Shown here: positions 19,132 to 28,357 of the stretch, piece after piece
How positions within the stretch are numbered: position 1 is the stretch's first letter
Layout: each line of letters opens with the position of its first letter
Assembly: GCA_020851415.1 (NCBI GenBank)
Contig: JADZCU010000050.1
Coordinates: forward strand, 50,475 to 114,474
Length of the DNA stretch: 64,000 bases
Reading direction: 5' to 3'
Origin: Candidatus Peregrinibacteria bacterium
Lineage (GTDB): Bacteria > Patescibacteriota > Gracilibacteria > UBA1369
Notes under the pieces: model-generated
What the model was told of the DNA's origin: nothing
The model's database searches: none
Seen by the model: the letters and a program-made list of their open reading frames with translations, nothing else
Position numbers and translations under genes: made by a program

Positions 19132-19929
19132 ATGAATATTCAGAAAACAGATTCATTGTGTCCTGAAACGTCAGATTTACATCTTGGAACGGCGGCTGAT
19201 CAAGTTTGTGCTGAATCCATTCACGCGGGAACACCGGCAGCGTGTTCAAAAAGTATTTCTGCGAAGGCATTGATGGCAGCGGGTCTTTTTGCTTTAGGCC
19301 AGGCAAGCTGTTTACTGGATTCTACTGGATCATGTCCTGAGCCTTGTAATGCGCAGGGTGGGACTGGTGGAACAAATGTTAGCAGTTCCTCGTCTGGCGG
19401 TAATGGTGGTTCAGAGAATGTTGGTGGTATGGGCGGAAGCACCAGTTCAAGTAGTGGTGGAACAGGTGGTATGAATGAAGGTGGCGCAGGAGGCATGGGC
19501 GGAACAAGTGGTACTGGAGGTGGCAATTGTATGGATATTCCTGTAACTATAGAAGACACAACGGGTGAATATGAGGTGAAGCAGTATGACGCAAGTTGTG
19601 TTCCGGATGGCGTTAATACTTTAGGTGGTGGTTTTGAGACTGGTACTACAGATCTTTGTGTTAAAGTCGGTGGAGGATTCCTTGTTCAGATAAAGAACGC
19701 AGCAGATATGAATTCTTTGAAATTTATATCTCCTGATGTCCCATCAAAAGTGGAAGTTTATCAGTTGGGCGTTAGCACACCTATAAGCGACAGCGAGGCT
19801 GATGCTTATTGCTCAACGAATGGTCCAACACTTGATCCGGTTTCTGCAGATCAGGATCCTACGCTTGCGGGTTTTGAATATACTCCGTCATCTGTAGGAC
19901 CTACGAATATTGTACATGTTTCTTATTAA
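19132..19929 (+). CDS. Array member 2: putative surface lipoprotein, Gly/Ser-rich linker + 4-Cys domain
   Basis: CMDIPVTIEDTTGEYEVKQYDASC...DLCVKVGGGFLVQIKNAAD...STPISDSEADAYC. Confidence 0.8.
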   Translation: MNIQKTDSLCPETSDLHLGTAADQVCAESIHAGTPAACSKSISAKALMAAGLFALGQASCLLDSTGSCPEPCNAQGGTGGTNVSSSSSGGNGGSENVGGMGGSTSSSSGGTGGMNEGGAGGMGGTSGTGGGNCMDIPVTIEDTTGEYEVKQYDASCVPDGVNTLGGGFETGTTDLCVKVGGGFLVQIKNAADMNSLKFISPDVPSKVEVYQLGVSTPISDSEADAYCSTNGPTLDPVSADQDPTLAGFEYTPSSVGPTNIVHVSY

Positions 19930-19934
19930 TATTT

Positions 19935-20687
19935 ATGGATAAACTTTCTATTCCTCACTTAGAGGCAAAAGTTCTTAAGTCACGTTTTGCTAAAAATATT
20001 GGAGTTGCTGCTTTGTTGGCAATTACTACAACGACGGCTGCGGCTGCTTTGGGCTGCTCCGGTGAAGAGTTTACTTCCGGCGATGGATCGGGTGGCGCAG
20101 CAGGATCAGAAAATGCGGGGGGCAAAAGCGGTGCCTCCGGTACTGGTGGCAAAGAGAATGTAGGTGGTTCAGGTGGTATGGCTGGAAAAGAGAATGCGGG
20201 AGGCCAGGGCGGCGTTTCCGGTATCGGTGGTAAACTGAACACTGGCGGTGACGCCGGATTTGGAGGTGGCGGAGCAGCTGGCTGTTTAGATGTTTCTGTG
20301 AAAATTAAAAGTACTACCGGTCAATATGAGGTCAAACAATATGATCAGGATTGCGCCGTTGATGGCGTGAATACCCTTGATAGTTCTTTTGAAACTGGTG
20401 AGCAGGATTTATGTGTTAAACCGGGTGGTGGTTTTGTTGTTCAGATAAAAAATGCAGCGAATAAGAATGCGATTGAGTTTTTTGCTTCAGAAAAGCCTGT
20501 TACGGTTCGTTCAGTTGGTTTTGGAGTTACTACTCCTATCAGCAATGCTGAAGCCGATGCTTATTGTAATTCATCCACAGGTGATAGCTTGAATCCTACG
20601 ACTGCGGATAAAGATCCTGCGGCAGATAATTATAAATACGTTCCTGTTACTCAAACTCAGACGAACGGTTTTATAGTGAAATACTAA
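19935..20687 (+). CDS. Array member 3: putative surface lipoprotein, Gly-rich linker + 4-Cys domain
   Basis: Lipobox-like AALGC; CLDVSVKIKSTTGQYEVKQYDQDC...DLCVKPGGGFVVQIKNAAN...TTPISNAEADAYC. Confidence 0.8.
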   Translation: MDKLSIPHLEAKVLKSRFAKNIGVAALLAITTTTAAAALGCSGEEFTSGDGSGGAAGSENAGGKSGASGTGGKENVGGSGGMAGKENAGGQGGVSGIGGKLNTGGDAGFGGGGAAGCLDVSVKIKSTTGQYEVKQYDQDCAVDGVNTLDSSFETGEQDLCVKPGGGFVVQIKNAANKNAIEFFASEKPVTVRSVGFGVTTPISNAEADAYCNSSTGDSLNPTTADKDPAADNYKYVPVTQTQTNGFIVKY

Positions 20688-20725
20688 TTAAGTTATATCT
20701 TACTTTTCATAAATTTTTTTCTTAT

Positions 20726-21634
20726 ATGTTAGAAGTAGAACCAAACTTGCAACGTGTCGAACAGCAACCAGATGTTTCGACTCCACATGAAAGAGTCACC
20801 GTTCAGACGGGGCCAGTTAATGGTGTTATGGGATCTGTGCGCTCATCAATTGCAAAACGTGCTTTTCTTATGGCTTTTTTGGCTACTACAGGAGCTACGG
20901 CATCTGTAGGAGTGTCTTCGGGGTGTCTTCAGGATTTTGAAAAATTTCGTGCACAAGGTGGTGGTGCGGCAGGTGGATCTGTCAGCAGTGTTGGTGGTAG
21001 CGGAGGTAAAATGGAAAATGTGGGTGGATCCGGCGCGAGCACTAGTTCAAATGGTGGTGTTGGAGGTATGGAGAACGTAGGAGGTTCCGGTGCGAGTACC
21101 AGCTCAAATGGCGGCTTTGGAGGAGTTGGTGGAATGGAAAACGTAGGGGGCTCCGGTAGTTCAACAGGTGGTTCTGGAGGAGTTGGCGGCATGAATGAAG
21201 GCGGTGCCGGAGGTAATGGTGGTGGCTGTGCGGATATTCCTGTGATTGTTGGAGATGCCAATGGTGGAGAATATGATGTGAAGCAATACGATGCAGGTTG
21301 TGCGCCAAATGGAGTCAACACGCTTGCAGATAATGTTTTTGAGACTGTGCCGGGTATGGTTTGTGTAAAAAATAATGGAAGTTTAATTGTTCAGACTCAT
21401 GATGCTGCAACGATGAATTCACTGGTAATCGATTCGCCGGTTACACCTTCTAAAGTTGAATTTTTTCAACTGGGTGTTGCGGCCCCAATTAGTGATGCTG
21501 AAGCCGATGCTTATTGCACAACAAACGGTACAATGGTGGATCCTACAACTGGAGATCAGGACCCAGCTGCTACGGGCTTTGAGTATGAACCGGGTTCAGT
21601 TGGCCAGTCTAATCTTTGGAAGATTACATTTTAG
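20726..21634 (+). CDS. Array member 4: putative surface lipoprotein, repeated Gly-rich linker + 4-Cys domain
   Basis: VSSGC lipobox-like; CADIPVIVGDANGGEYDVKQYDAGC...MVCVKNNGSLIVQTHDAAT...AAPISDAEADAYC. Confidence 0.8.
   Translation: MLEVEPNLQRVEQQPDVSTPHERVTVQTGPVNGVMGSVRSSIAKRAFLMAFLATTGATASVGVSSGCLQDFEKFRAQGGGAAGGSVSSVGGSGGKMENVGGSGASTSSNGGVGGMENVGGSGASTSSNGGFGGVGGMENVGGSGSSTGGSGGVGGMNEGGAGGNGGGCADIPVIVGDANGGEYDVKQYDAGCAPNGVNTLADNVFETVPGMVCVKNNGSLIVQTHDAATMNSLVIDSPVTPSKVEFFQLGVAAPISDAEADAYCTTNGTMVDPTTGDQDPAATGFEYEPGSVGQSNLWKITF
21000..21210 (+). repeat. In-frame GGMENVGGSGxSTxSNGG-type repeats (three main copies)
   Basis: Protein repeat GG(K)MENVGGSGASTSSNGGVGGMENVGGSGASTSSNGGFGGVGGMENVGGSGSSTGGSGG; DNA copies differ at many synonymous positions. 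Confidence 0.8.
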
Positions 21635-21686
21635 GTAAAATTGGTGTAACCTGCTAATGAGGATTACCCATTTTCCGAGTTGATTT

Positions 21687-22679
21687 ATGCAGTCGATTTT
21701 GGTTACCGGCGGTGCTGGTTATATTGGTTCGCATGCGGTGAAGGCCTTGGCTGATGCAGGTTATAAGGTTACGGTTGTTGATAATCTTTCCAAAGGGCAT
21801 GCGGCGGCTGTTGATAAGCGTGCAAGCTTTCTTCAAATGGATTTGAAAGATGCCCAGGCTTTAAAGGATCTTTTTGTTCACGAGCATTTTGATGGAGTGC
21901 TCCATTTTGCCGGCGCGATTGAAGTAGGACTTTCGATGAAAGAACCTGCGATGTTTTTTGAAAGTAATGTGGTGAACGGAGTGAACTTGTTAGAAGCTAT
22001 GAGAGCGGGAAACACAAAGAATATTATTTTTTCTTCGACCGCGGCTGTTTATGGTGAACCGGTTTCAATTCCGATTAAGGAAACCGATCCGTTGAAGCCT
22101 ACGAATTTTTATGGATTATCAAAGTTAATGTTTGAACAGCTGCTGGAAAAATACCGAGAGCTGTATGGTATCAATTATGTTGCGCTCAGGTATTTTAATG
22201 CTTCTGGTGCCGATCCGTCCGGTGAGATTGGTCAGGATTATATTCCTGATACGCACCTTGTTCCGCGCTTGGTGAAGGCAGTTTTGGGGATTTACGATAA
22301 GTTGTCGGTTTTTGGAACGGACTATCCGACAAAAGATGGTACCTGCGTTCGTGATTATATTCATGTGACCGACCTTGTGGACGCCCATTTGCTGGCTTTG
22401 AATTTCCTTTTTGAAAAGGGGCAAAGTGAGGTTTTCAATTTGGGTAATGGTAACGGCTTTTCGGTTTGGGAAGTGATTCAAACGGCGGAGAAAGTTATAG
22501 AGAAGAAAATACCGTATGAAATAACTTTGCGTCGCGCTGGAGATCCTGCTGTCCTGGTTGCTGATTCACAAAAAGCAAAAACACTGCTTGGGTGGACCCC
22601 AAAACATTCCGGCCTCGAAGAGATTATTGGAACTGCCTGGAAGTGGCACTCCACGCACCTTCAGGGGTATGGGGACTAA
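21687..22679 (+). CDS. galE: UDP-glucose 4-epimerase
   Basis: ILVTGGAGYIGSHAVKAL, SSTAAVYGEP, YGLSKLMFE, LRYFNASGADPSGEIGQ, CVRDYIHVTDL. Confidence 0.95.
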   Translation: MQSILVTGGAGYIGSHAVKALADAGYKVTVVDNLSKGHAAAVDKRASFLQMDLKDAQALKDLFVHEHFDGVLHFAGAIEVGLSMKEPAMFFESNVVNGVNLLEAMRAGNTKNIIFSSTAAVYGEPVSIPIKETDPLKPTNFYGLSKLMFEQLLEKYRELYGINYVALRYFNASGADPSGEIGQDYIPDTHLVPRLVKAVLGIYDKLSVFGTDYPTKDGTCVRDYIHVTDLVDAHLLALNFLFEKGQSEVFNLGNGNGFSVWEVIQTAEKVIEKKIPYEITLRRAGDPAVLVADSQKAKTLLGWTPKHSGLEEIIGTAWKWHSTHLQGYGD

Positions 22680-22741
22680 AATATTTGGACATGAAAAAAC
22701 AGACAGGTTGTAAAAGTCTATTCTGTGACTGTTTTTTTGTT

Positions 22742-23059
22742 CTATTGAATGATTCCTTGCAACACAACGTTCAGACCGATGATGACGATTAAGAGTCCAA
22801 TCAGTAGCAAGGTAAAGCCTGTCATTGCTCCGTAAAGCACCCATTTGCCTTCCGGTGTGGCTTTATTCTTTTGTAAATTTTTCCATAAAAAGAAATCCGC
22901 GATTGGAGCGATCACCAGCAGGATATAAAAATTGCCGAGAATTTTGAGGATCAAAATGCTGATAAACACGCTTCCGAGCAACCCCAAAATAAAGCGGAAA
23001 AGGAGGTTTAAAAAGTCGGGATTTTTTTTACTAATTTTGTGATTAGGATGCTGCTCCAT
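22742..23059 (-). CDS. Hypothetical membrane protein
   Basis: About four hydrophobic segments; start placed at the ATG of MEQHPNHKISKK, overlapping the secA 3' end. Confidence 0.55.
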   Translation of the reverse strand: MEQHPNHKISKKNPDFLNLLFRFILGLLGSVFISILILKILGNFYILLVIAPIADFFLWKNLQKNKATPEGKWVLYGAMTGFTLLLIGLLIVIIGLNVVLQGIIQ

Positions 23060-25712
23060 GGCATTTCTTATATTTTTTGCCGCTGCCACAAGGGCATGGA
23101 TCGTTGCGACCCGCTTCGGCAACTTTTGGTTCAGGTTGTGAAGTGGCTTTTATTATTACCGGATTAGAAGGTGCGGATGTACCGTCATCTTCCATATCGG
23201 CATTGATTGTTGAGTATGAATTGCTGTTACCACTCAACGGTTGTTCGATCTGCGCTTCGTTTGTAGTGAGTGTTTGTGGCTTACTGGTGCGAAGTAAGTG
23301 ATCCGGTAACTGTTGCATGAAATTCATGCGGAACAATGTGTTTACCGTGTTGGCCTGAATATCACCAAGAAGTTTGGTGAACATGATAAAGGCCTCTTCT
23401 TTATACTCGATCAGGGGGTCTCGTTGACCGTAGCCTTTTAATGAAACCGCTTCACGCAGATGTTGCATATTGTCGATGTGTTCCATCCAGAGTGCGTCGA
23501 TAACACTTAGGTTAACGCTGCGTTCAATACGGCGCATGATGTCGGTATCCGTGAGCATATCTTCGCGTGCCTGGTACTCCTCAAAAAGATATTTTTTGAT
23601 TACTTCAATAATGTTTTCAGGATCCTGCAGGTGCTGGATCATTTCCAATGTGAATGGACGATCTGGATTGTTGCAAATGGCGTGCACATCGGCTAAGAGT
23701 TCGTTAATGTCCCAGGTTCCTTCCTCATTTTTCATGTGTGTGTGTGCCTGCACCAGATGTTCAACCTGTTTTTCAATCAGTATGATGATGTCATTTTTCA
23801 TGTTGTCCGCAGCCAAAACTTTGCGGCGGCGAGCATAGATAATTTCACGTTGTTTGTTCATGACGTCATCGTATTCAACCAGATGTTTGCGAATGTCGAA
23901 GTTTCTGCCTTCAACTTTTTTCTGTGCGCCTTCAATGGCGTTACTGATGAACTTGTTTTGAATCGGCATGTCGTCTGGAAGCTTGAGATTTTCCATCATG
24001 TTTTGGATGCGCTCGGCGCCGAATAAACGCATGAGTTCATCTTCCATGGAAACAAAGAACTGACTTAAACCGGGATCCCCCTGACGACCACTACGACCGC
24101 GAAGCTGGTTGTCGATACGGCGTGATTCGTGACGTTCAGTTCCAAATACGGCTAAACCGCCAAGTGTTTTTACTTCATCGCTGAGTTTGATATCCGTACC
24201 ACGACCCGCCATGTTAGTTGCGATTGTTACTGCACCTTTTTGTCCGGCCTGCGATACGATTTCGGCTTCCTGTTCATGGTATTTAGCATTCAATACTTTA
24301 TGGGGAATGTTTTCAATTTGGAGCAGTTTGTTCAAAATTTCAGATTTTTCGATTGATATGGTACCAATCAAAACCGGTTGTCCTTTGGCGTGAAGTTCTT
24401 TTACTTTTTCAACAACAGCCAGGTATTTACCGCGCTGATTTTTGTAGATCATGTCGGCATCATCTTTGCGGGTAACCGGGCGGTTGGTTGGGATTGTGAC
24501 TGTATCAAGACCATAAATTTGATAAAACTCTTCCGCTTCGGTTGCGGCGGTACCTGTCATACCTGCAAGTTTTTCAAAAAGACGGAAGTAATTTTGGAAA
24601 GTAACCGTGGCAAATGTTCGGCTTTCACGTTTTACTTCCACATTTTCTTTGGCTTCAATGGCTTGATGCAAACCGTCCGAGTAGCGGCGACCCGGCATCA
24701 AGCGTCCCGTGAACTCATCAACGATAATAATTTCACCTTCCTTTACCACATAATCCACATCTTTTTTATAGACAGTGAAAGCTTTTAAGGCTTGTTCCAG
24801 GTGATGTACTTCAAGGAATCCTGCGTCGGTATAAATATTATCAACACCAAGTTTTTGCTCCATATTGGCAATACCAACTTCTGTCAGAGTGGCGGTTTTC
24901 AATTTTTCATCAACGACAAAATCTTCATTTTCCTTGAGTCCATTCACGAGTTGAGCGTAGCGGACGTATTTGGTAGTGGACTCTTCTGCGGGAGATGAGA
25001 TGATAAGTGGCGTGCGCGCTTCATCAATTAAAATGGAATCCACCTCATCCACTATGGCGTAATTCAAATGACGCTGAACTACCTGGTTCAAAGATCCCGC
25101 CATGTTGTCACGCAGATAATCAAAACCAAATTCATTATTTGTGCCGTAGGTTATATCGCAGGCGTATGCCTGTTTTTTCTCTTCAGGTGTTTGGCCGTGA
25201 ACCACGCAACCGATGGTGAGTCCCATAAATTTATAGAGTCCACCCATCCATTCGGCGTCACGTTGAGCCAGGTAATCGTTAACGGTTACTACAAATACGC
25301 CTTTCTCCGTGAGAGCGTTTAGATATACCGGAAGTGTACAAACCAAAGTTTTCCCTTCACCAGTTTTCATTTCGGCGATTTTTCCCTGATGTAAAACAAT
25401 TCCACCAAGAAGCTGAACGTCGAACGGCACCATTTCCCACTGAACATCTCGGGCGCGTACCGGCCAGCTTTTGCCCACGAGTTTTTTACAGGCAAATTTT
25501 ACCAACGCGAACGCCTCCGGAAGCAGCTTATCTACTGATTCCCCCTCTTGCACTCGTTTTTTGAATTCCGCTGTCTTTAACGGGATGTCATTTTCAGAAA
25601 GAGTATTTTCGTACTCTTCAAATTGAGCGTTAATTTTTTTTACGATTGGCCAGAGTTTTTTAACGGTTTTTTCATTTGGATCGCCCAGTATTTTATTAAT
25701 AAGCTTGTACAT
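23043..25712 (-). CDS. secA: Preprotein translocase ATPase SecA
   Basis: MKTGEGKTLVCTLPVYLNAL, TNMAGRGTDI, C-terminal RNDPCPCGSGKKYKKCHG SEC-C motif. Confidence 0.97.
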   Translation of the reverse strand: MYKLINKILGDPNEKTVKKLWPIVKKINAQFEEYENTLSENDIPLKTAEFKKRVQEGESVDKLLPEAFALVKFACKKLVGKSWPVRARDVQWEMVPFDVQLLGGIVLHQGKIAEMKTGEGKTLVCTLPVYLNALTEKGVFVVTVNDYLAQRDAEWMGGLYKFMGLTIGCVVHGQTPEEKKQAYACDITYGTNNEFGFDYLRDNMAGSLNQVVQRHLNYAIVDEVDSILIDEARTPLIISSPAEESTTKYVRYAQLVNGLKENEDFVVDEKLKTATLTEVGIANMEQKLGVDNIYTDAGFLEVHHLEQALKAFTVYKKDVDYVVKEGEIIIVDEFTGRLMPGRRYSDGLHQAIEAKENVEVKRESRTFATVTFQNYFRLFEKLAGMTGTAATEAEEFYQIYGLDTVTIPTNRPVTRKDDADMIYKNQRGKYLAVVEKVKELHAKGQPVLIGTISIEKSEILNKLLQIENIPHKVLNAKYHEQEAEIVSQAGQKGAVTIATNMAGRGTDIKLSDEVKTLGGLAVFGTERHESRRIDNQLRGRSGRQGDPGLSQFFVSMEDELMRLFGAERIQNMMENLKLPDDMPIQNKFISNAIEGAQKKVEGRNFDIRKHLVEYDDVMNKQREIIYARRRKVLAADNMKNDIIILIEKQVEHLVQAHTHMKNEEGTWDINELLADVHAICNNPDRPFTLEMIQHLQDPENIIEVIKKYLFEEYQAREDMLTDTDIMRRIERSVNLSVIDALWMEHIDNMQHLREAVSLKGYGQRDPLIEYKEEAFIMFTKLLGDIQANTVNTLFRMNFMQQLPDHLLRTSKPQTLTTNEAQIEQPLSGNSNSYSTINADMEDDGTSAPSNPVIIKATSQPEPKVAEAGRNDPCPCGSGKKYKKCHGAAS

Positions 25713-25782
25713 ATCGAAAAACAGATTATATCATCGATAGTTTAGAGTAGTTTCGGGCTTCAGGCAATCCACAAGGTTCCGC

Positions 25783-25796
25783 TTTTGTGGTATGAT
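25783..25796 (+). promoter_or_regulatory. Extended -10 promoter (TTTTGTGGTATGAT)
   Basis: Matches 13 of 14 positions of TTTTGTGGTATAAT upstream of GH1 (11321-11334). Confidence 0.5.
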
Positions 25797-25834
25797 CGTT
25801 TCCGGTTTAATTCTCATTTTTTTATTTTTTCTGT

Positions 25835-26347
25835 ATGGATGACCAGATTCAAAAATTGCTCAAAAATAAATCACCTCAGGAGATTAAAAAATATGCGTTT
25901 GTTACGATTGCTGTAGCCATAATTGGTGGAATAGCCTGGGGCATTGCTTCCGGCCCGATTAACTCAATTTTGGCGGAAAGGGGACTGAAACTGGATAAAA
26001 ATAGCGAGCTTGGCGTGAGTTTCGACAAAGAAAAAATGTGACCTGGTAATATCCCAAATGATGTTCCACGAATTGAAGAAGGAACTATTTGGAGTCAAAA
26101 ATATGATCCTGACAAGAATATTTGGAATGTTTCTTTTAAGGGAATTCCTGAAACCGTAGGAACCGGTTATCAGGCAAGATTGGAATCAAATGGCTGGATC
26201 ATTACTAAAAATGATAAAAACGATTCAGCAAAAACCATGATGATATATGCCGAAAAAGGTCAATTGCTTTTGAACTACAGTCAGAATTTTGATGTTCAAA
26301 GTGGTTCTCTAAAAGTTGAAAAACGACCTTTATATAAGATTCAATAA
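25835..26347 (+). pseudogene. Membrane-anchored hypothetical protein interrupted by one in-frame TGA (26039-26041)
   Basis: MDDQIQKLLKNKSPQEIKKYAFVTIAVAIIGGIAWGIASGPINSILAERGLKLDKNSELGVSFDKEKM[TGA]PGNIPNDVPRIEEGTIWSQKYDPDKNIWNVSFKGIPETVGTGYQARLESNGWIITKNDKNDSAKTMMIYAEKGQLLLNYSQNFDVQSGSLKVEKRPLYKIQ*. 101 further codons in the same frame, ending just before a terminator. Confidence 0.6.
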
Positions 26348-26358
26348 TGATTTTCAAA

Positions 26359-26390
26359 AGGGCGTTAGATGAACTCTAACGCTCTTTTTT
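26359..26390 (+). terminator. Rho-independent terminator
   Basis: AGGGCGTTAGA-TGAAC-TCTAACGCTCT + T run. Confidence 0.85.
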
Positions 26391-26447
26391 AGTTACAGTA
26401 GTTATTGTGTGGTTTTTACTATGAGCTTTGTAAGGCGGGCGATGGGA

Positions 26448-27893
26448 TTATTCTTTGTACCCTTTGATGACTGCCCCGAAAGTTTTGAAAATGATTTTAA
26501 TGTCCATCCAGAGTGACCAGTGTTCAATATAGTAGCTGTCCAAGCGTACCTCTTTTTCGAAATCCAGGTCGGAGCGGCCGCTGATTTGGGCGAGGCCGGT
26601 GATGCCTGGTTTGATCGTGAGGACGAACTTGTGATGCTTTTCGTAATTGGCTACTTCTTCGGGTAAGTGAGGGCGCGGGCCTACTATGCTCATTTGTCCT
26701 TTGAGAACATTGATGAGTTGCGGGAGTTCATCGATACTGGTTTTTCTGAGAAAATTGCCGATTTTTGTTACGCGAGGATCGTTTTTAATTTTTACCATGG
26801 GGGTTCCTTTGCGGGTGTTTTGTTCGGCAAGTTCCGTGTAACGGAGGTTATGAGTTTTTGGGTGCATGGTGCGGAACTTGTAGAAATTGAAAAGTTTCCC
26901 CTGTTCGCCGACACGTTTTACTCTTGAACCGTCGTCCAGGTATTTGAAGAGAATAGTTCCTTTTGAATCCACTTTTATTAGAATTGCTACTAATAAAAGT
27001 ATTGGCGACAAAATAATTAGGCCGACTACTGATGCGAAAATATCAAAAGCACGTTTTAAAACTCTTCCCCATCCATCGAGGGGTGTTGGTTTTAGGGTGA
27101 TAATTGGCAATCCGTTAAAAGTTTCTACTTCAATATTTGATGATTGCACAGCCAAAAGATCAGGCACGAATCGGTAACCAACTTGCCGTGATCGGCAGAA
27201 ATCCAGGATGTCCGTTGCGTCTTCCGATTGCTTTGGATTGTTTGTTGTTTGAATAATCTCTTCTATGTGGTATTTTTTCACGATTTTTGCTAGCTCGTTG
27301 AGTTTTCCCAAAGTTTTTATGTGGTCTATTTTACCCATTTTGTCATCTAATACACCGGCAATGTGGTAATGGAGATCGCGTTTCATACTGAGTGCGAGCT
27401 TTTCAGTGATTGGTGTCGCCCCAATGAACAGTACATTTTTTTTGCCGATACCTTTGAGTAATAAAAATGATTCAATAACTCTAATGAGTCCACGTCCTGC
27501 ACAAACACATACGATCATTAAAAACCACGTATATGCCAGCACTAAACGTGAGAAAGGGAATTCACGAATGACAAAAAAGTAGGCGATGATTAGCATTAAC
27601 CACGCGGAAATAACGATAGCTATTTTTCCTGTTTCCCGACTGTACTTGGTATTACTTTTGAGCGAATAGAGGTTGTTGAGAGCCATCAAGATCATTAAAA
27701 CTATTACCCCGACTGCGCTGAAAATGAAATAGTTTTCAAGGGTAGGGAATGATCCTAAATCCAGAGGAAGGCTTATGAAAGGTATCAGATCTGTATTGAA
27801 ACGAATCTGATATGCGAGATAAAAGGCCATTATTCCGGCAAAAAAATCCACCGGTAAGCGCAATATGCCAAGTAATATTTCAGAAGGTTTCAT
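26448..27893 (-). CDS. Exopolysaccharide polyprenyl-phosphate sugar-1-phosphate transferase (WcaJ/WbaP-like)
   Basis: N-terminal TM region; C-terminal [56 protein letters not shown]. Confidence 0.92.
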   Translation of the reverse strand: MKPSEILLGILRLPVDFFAGIMAFYLAYQIRFNTDLIPFISLPLDLGSFPTLENYFIFSAVGVIVLMILMALNNLYSLKSNTKYSRETGKIAIVISAWLMLIIAYFFVIREFPFSRLVLAYTWFLMIVCVCAGRGLIRVIESFLLLKGIGKKNVLFIGATPITEKLALSMKRDLHYHIAGVLDDKMGKIDHIKTLGKLNELAKIVKKYHIEEIIQTTNNPKQSEDATDILDFCRSRQVGYRFVPDLLAVQSSNIEVETFNGLPIITLKPTPLDGWGRVLKRAFDIFASVVGLIILSPILLLVAILIKVDSKGTILFKYLDDGSRVKRVGEQGKLFNFYKFRTMHPKTHNLRYTELAEQNTRKGTPMVKIKNDPRVTKIGNFLRKTSIDELPQLINVLKGQMSIVGPRPHLPEEVANYEKHHKFVLTIKPGITGLAQISGRSDLDFEKEVRLDSYYIEHWSLWMDIKIIFKTFGAVIKGYKE

Positions 27894-27911
27894 GAGCCTG
27901 GTGTTTATGAT

Positions 27912-28273
27912 GCTTTCAGGATCATAAGCCGAGTTTTGTCTCCCTTGCGGGGTATGATCATCTCTCTAGGCCATACATTGCTGTATGACTCATGCGGCGG
28001 GAAGTGCAGGCTCTTAGAAGTAAGCTGAATCTACATCTTCCATCCCGCCTTGCACCAGATAGGGTTTACCACGCATCTCTGTCACCAGAGGGCGATCCAC
28101 TGAATGGATCTTTTCACCTTTTATCCGACCGAAGCCGGATTAGTATTGTCTCTGTGGCACTTTCCGTACTCTGCAACTCTCGGAGCAGAGCCATTTCTGT
28201 TAGAAATTATCACCTTCTAACGGTGCTCGGACTTTCCTCCCTACCGAAATAGGGCGATCATTCACCTGAAAGC
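27912..28273 (-). ncRNA. rnpB: RNase P RNA (bacterial type)
   Basis: On the minus strand: GCTTTCAGG...GGGAGGAAAGTCCGAGCACC...CCACAGAGACA...GTGGTAAACCCTATCTGGTGCAAGG...GGCCTAGAGAGATGATCA...ACAAAACTCGGCTTATGATCCTGAAAGC; the end sequences form a perfect 9-bp P1 helix. Confidence 0.95.
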
Positions 28274-28308
28274 AGCCTTATTGTAGCCATTTTTTAATAT
28301 TTTGCAAT

Positions 28309-28330
28309 AAAAAAAAGCTCTGTCGAGCTT
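28309..28330 (-). terminator. Rho-independent terminator of the TPR gene
   Basis: Minus strand AAGCTC-GACA-GAGCTTTTTTTT. Confidence 0.8.
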
Positions 28331-28357
28331 CTTCAGGTTTCTGATGTGGATGCGGTC

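Noticed and set aside
20929-21321. Proline-rich minus-strand ORFs opposite the Gly-rich linkers (also 18405-18602, 19221-19559, 19955-20242)
   Set aside because: Long open antisense frames are an artefact of GGN-rich or GAT/GCN-rich linker codons; no start context or terminator supports them.
26039-26041. Selenocysteine insertion at the in-frame TGA
   Set aside because: No convincing SECIS-like stem-loop immediately downstream (CCTGGTAATATCCCAAATGATG), and the protein shows no redox motif around the site.
27992-28252. 86-aa + strand ORF
   Set aside because: Antisense to the RNase P RNA; RNA motifs explain the sequence.
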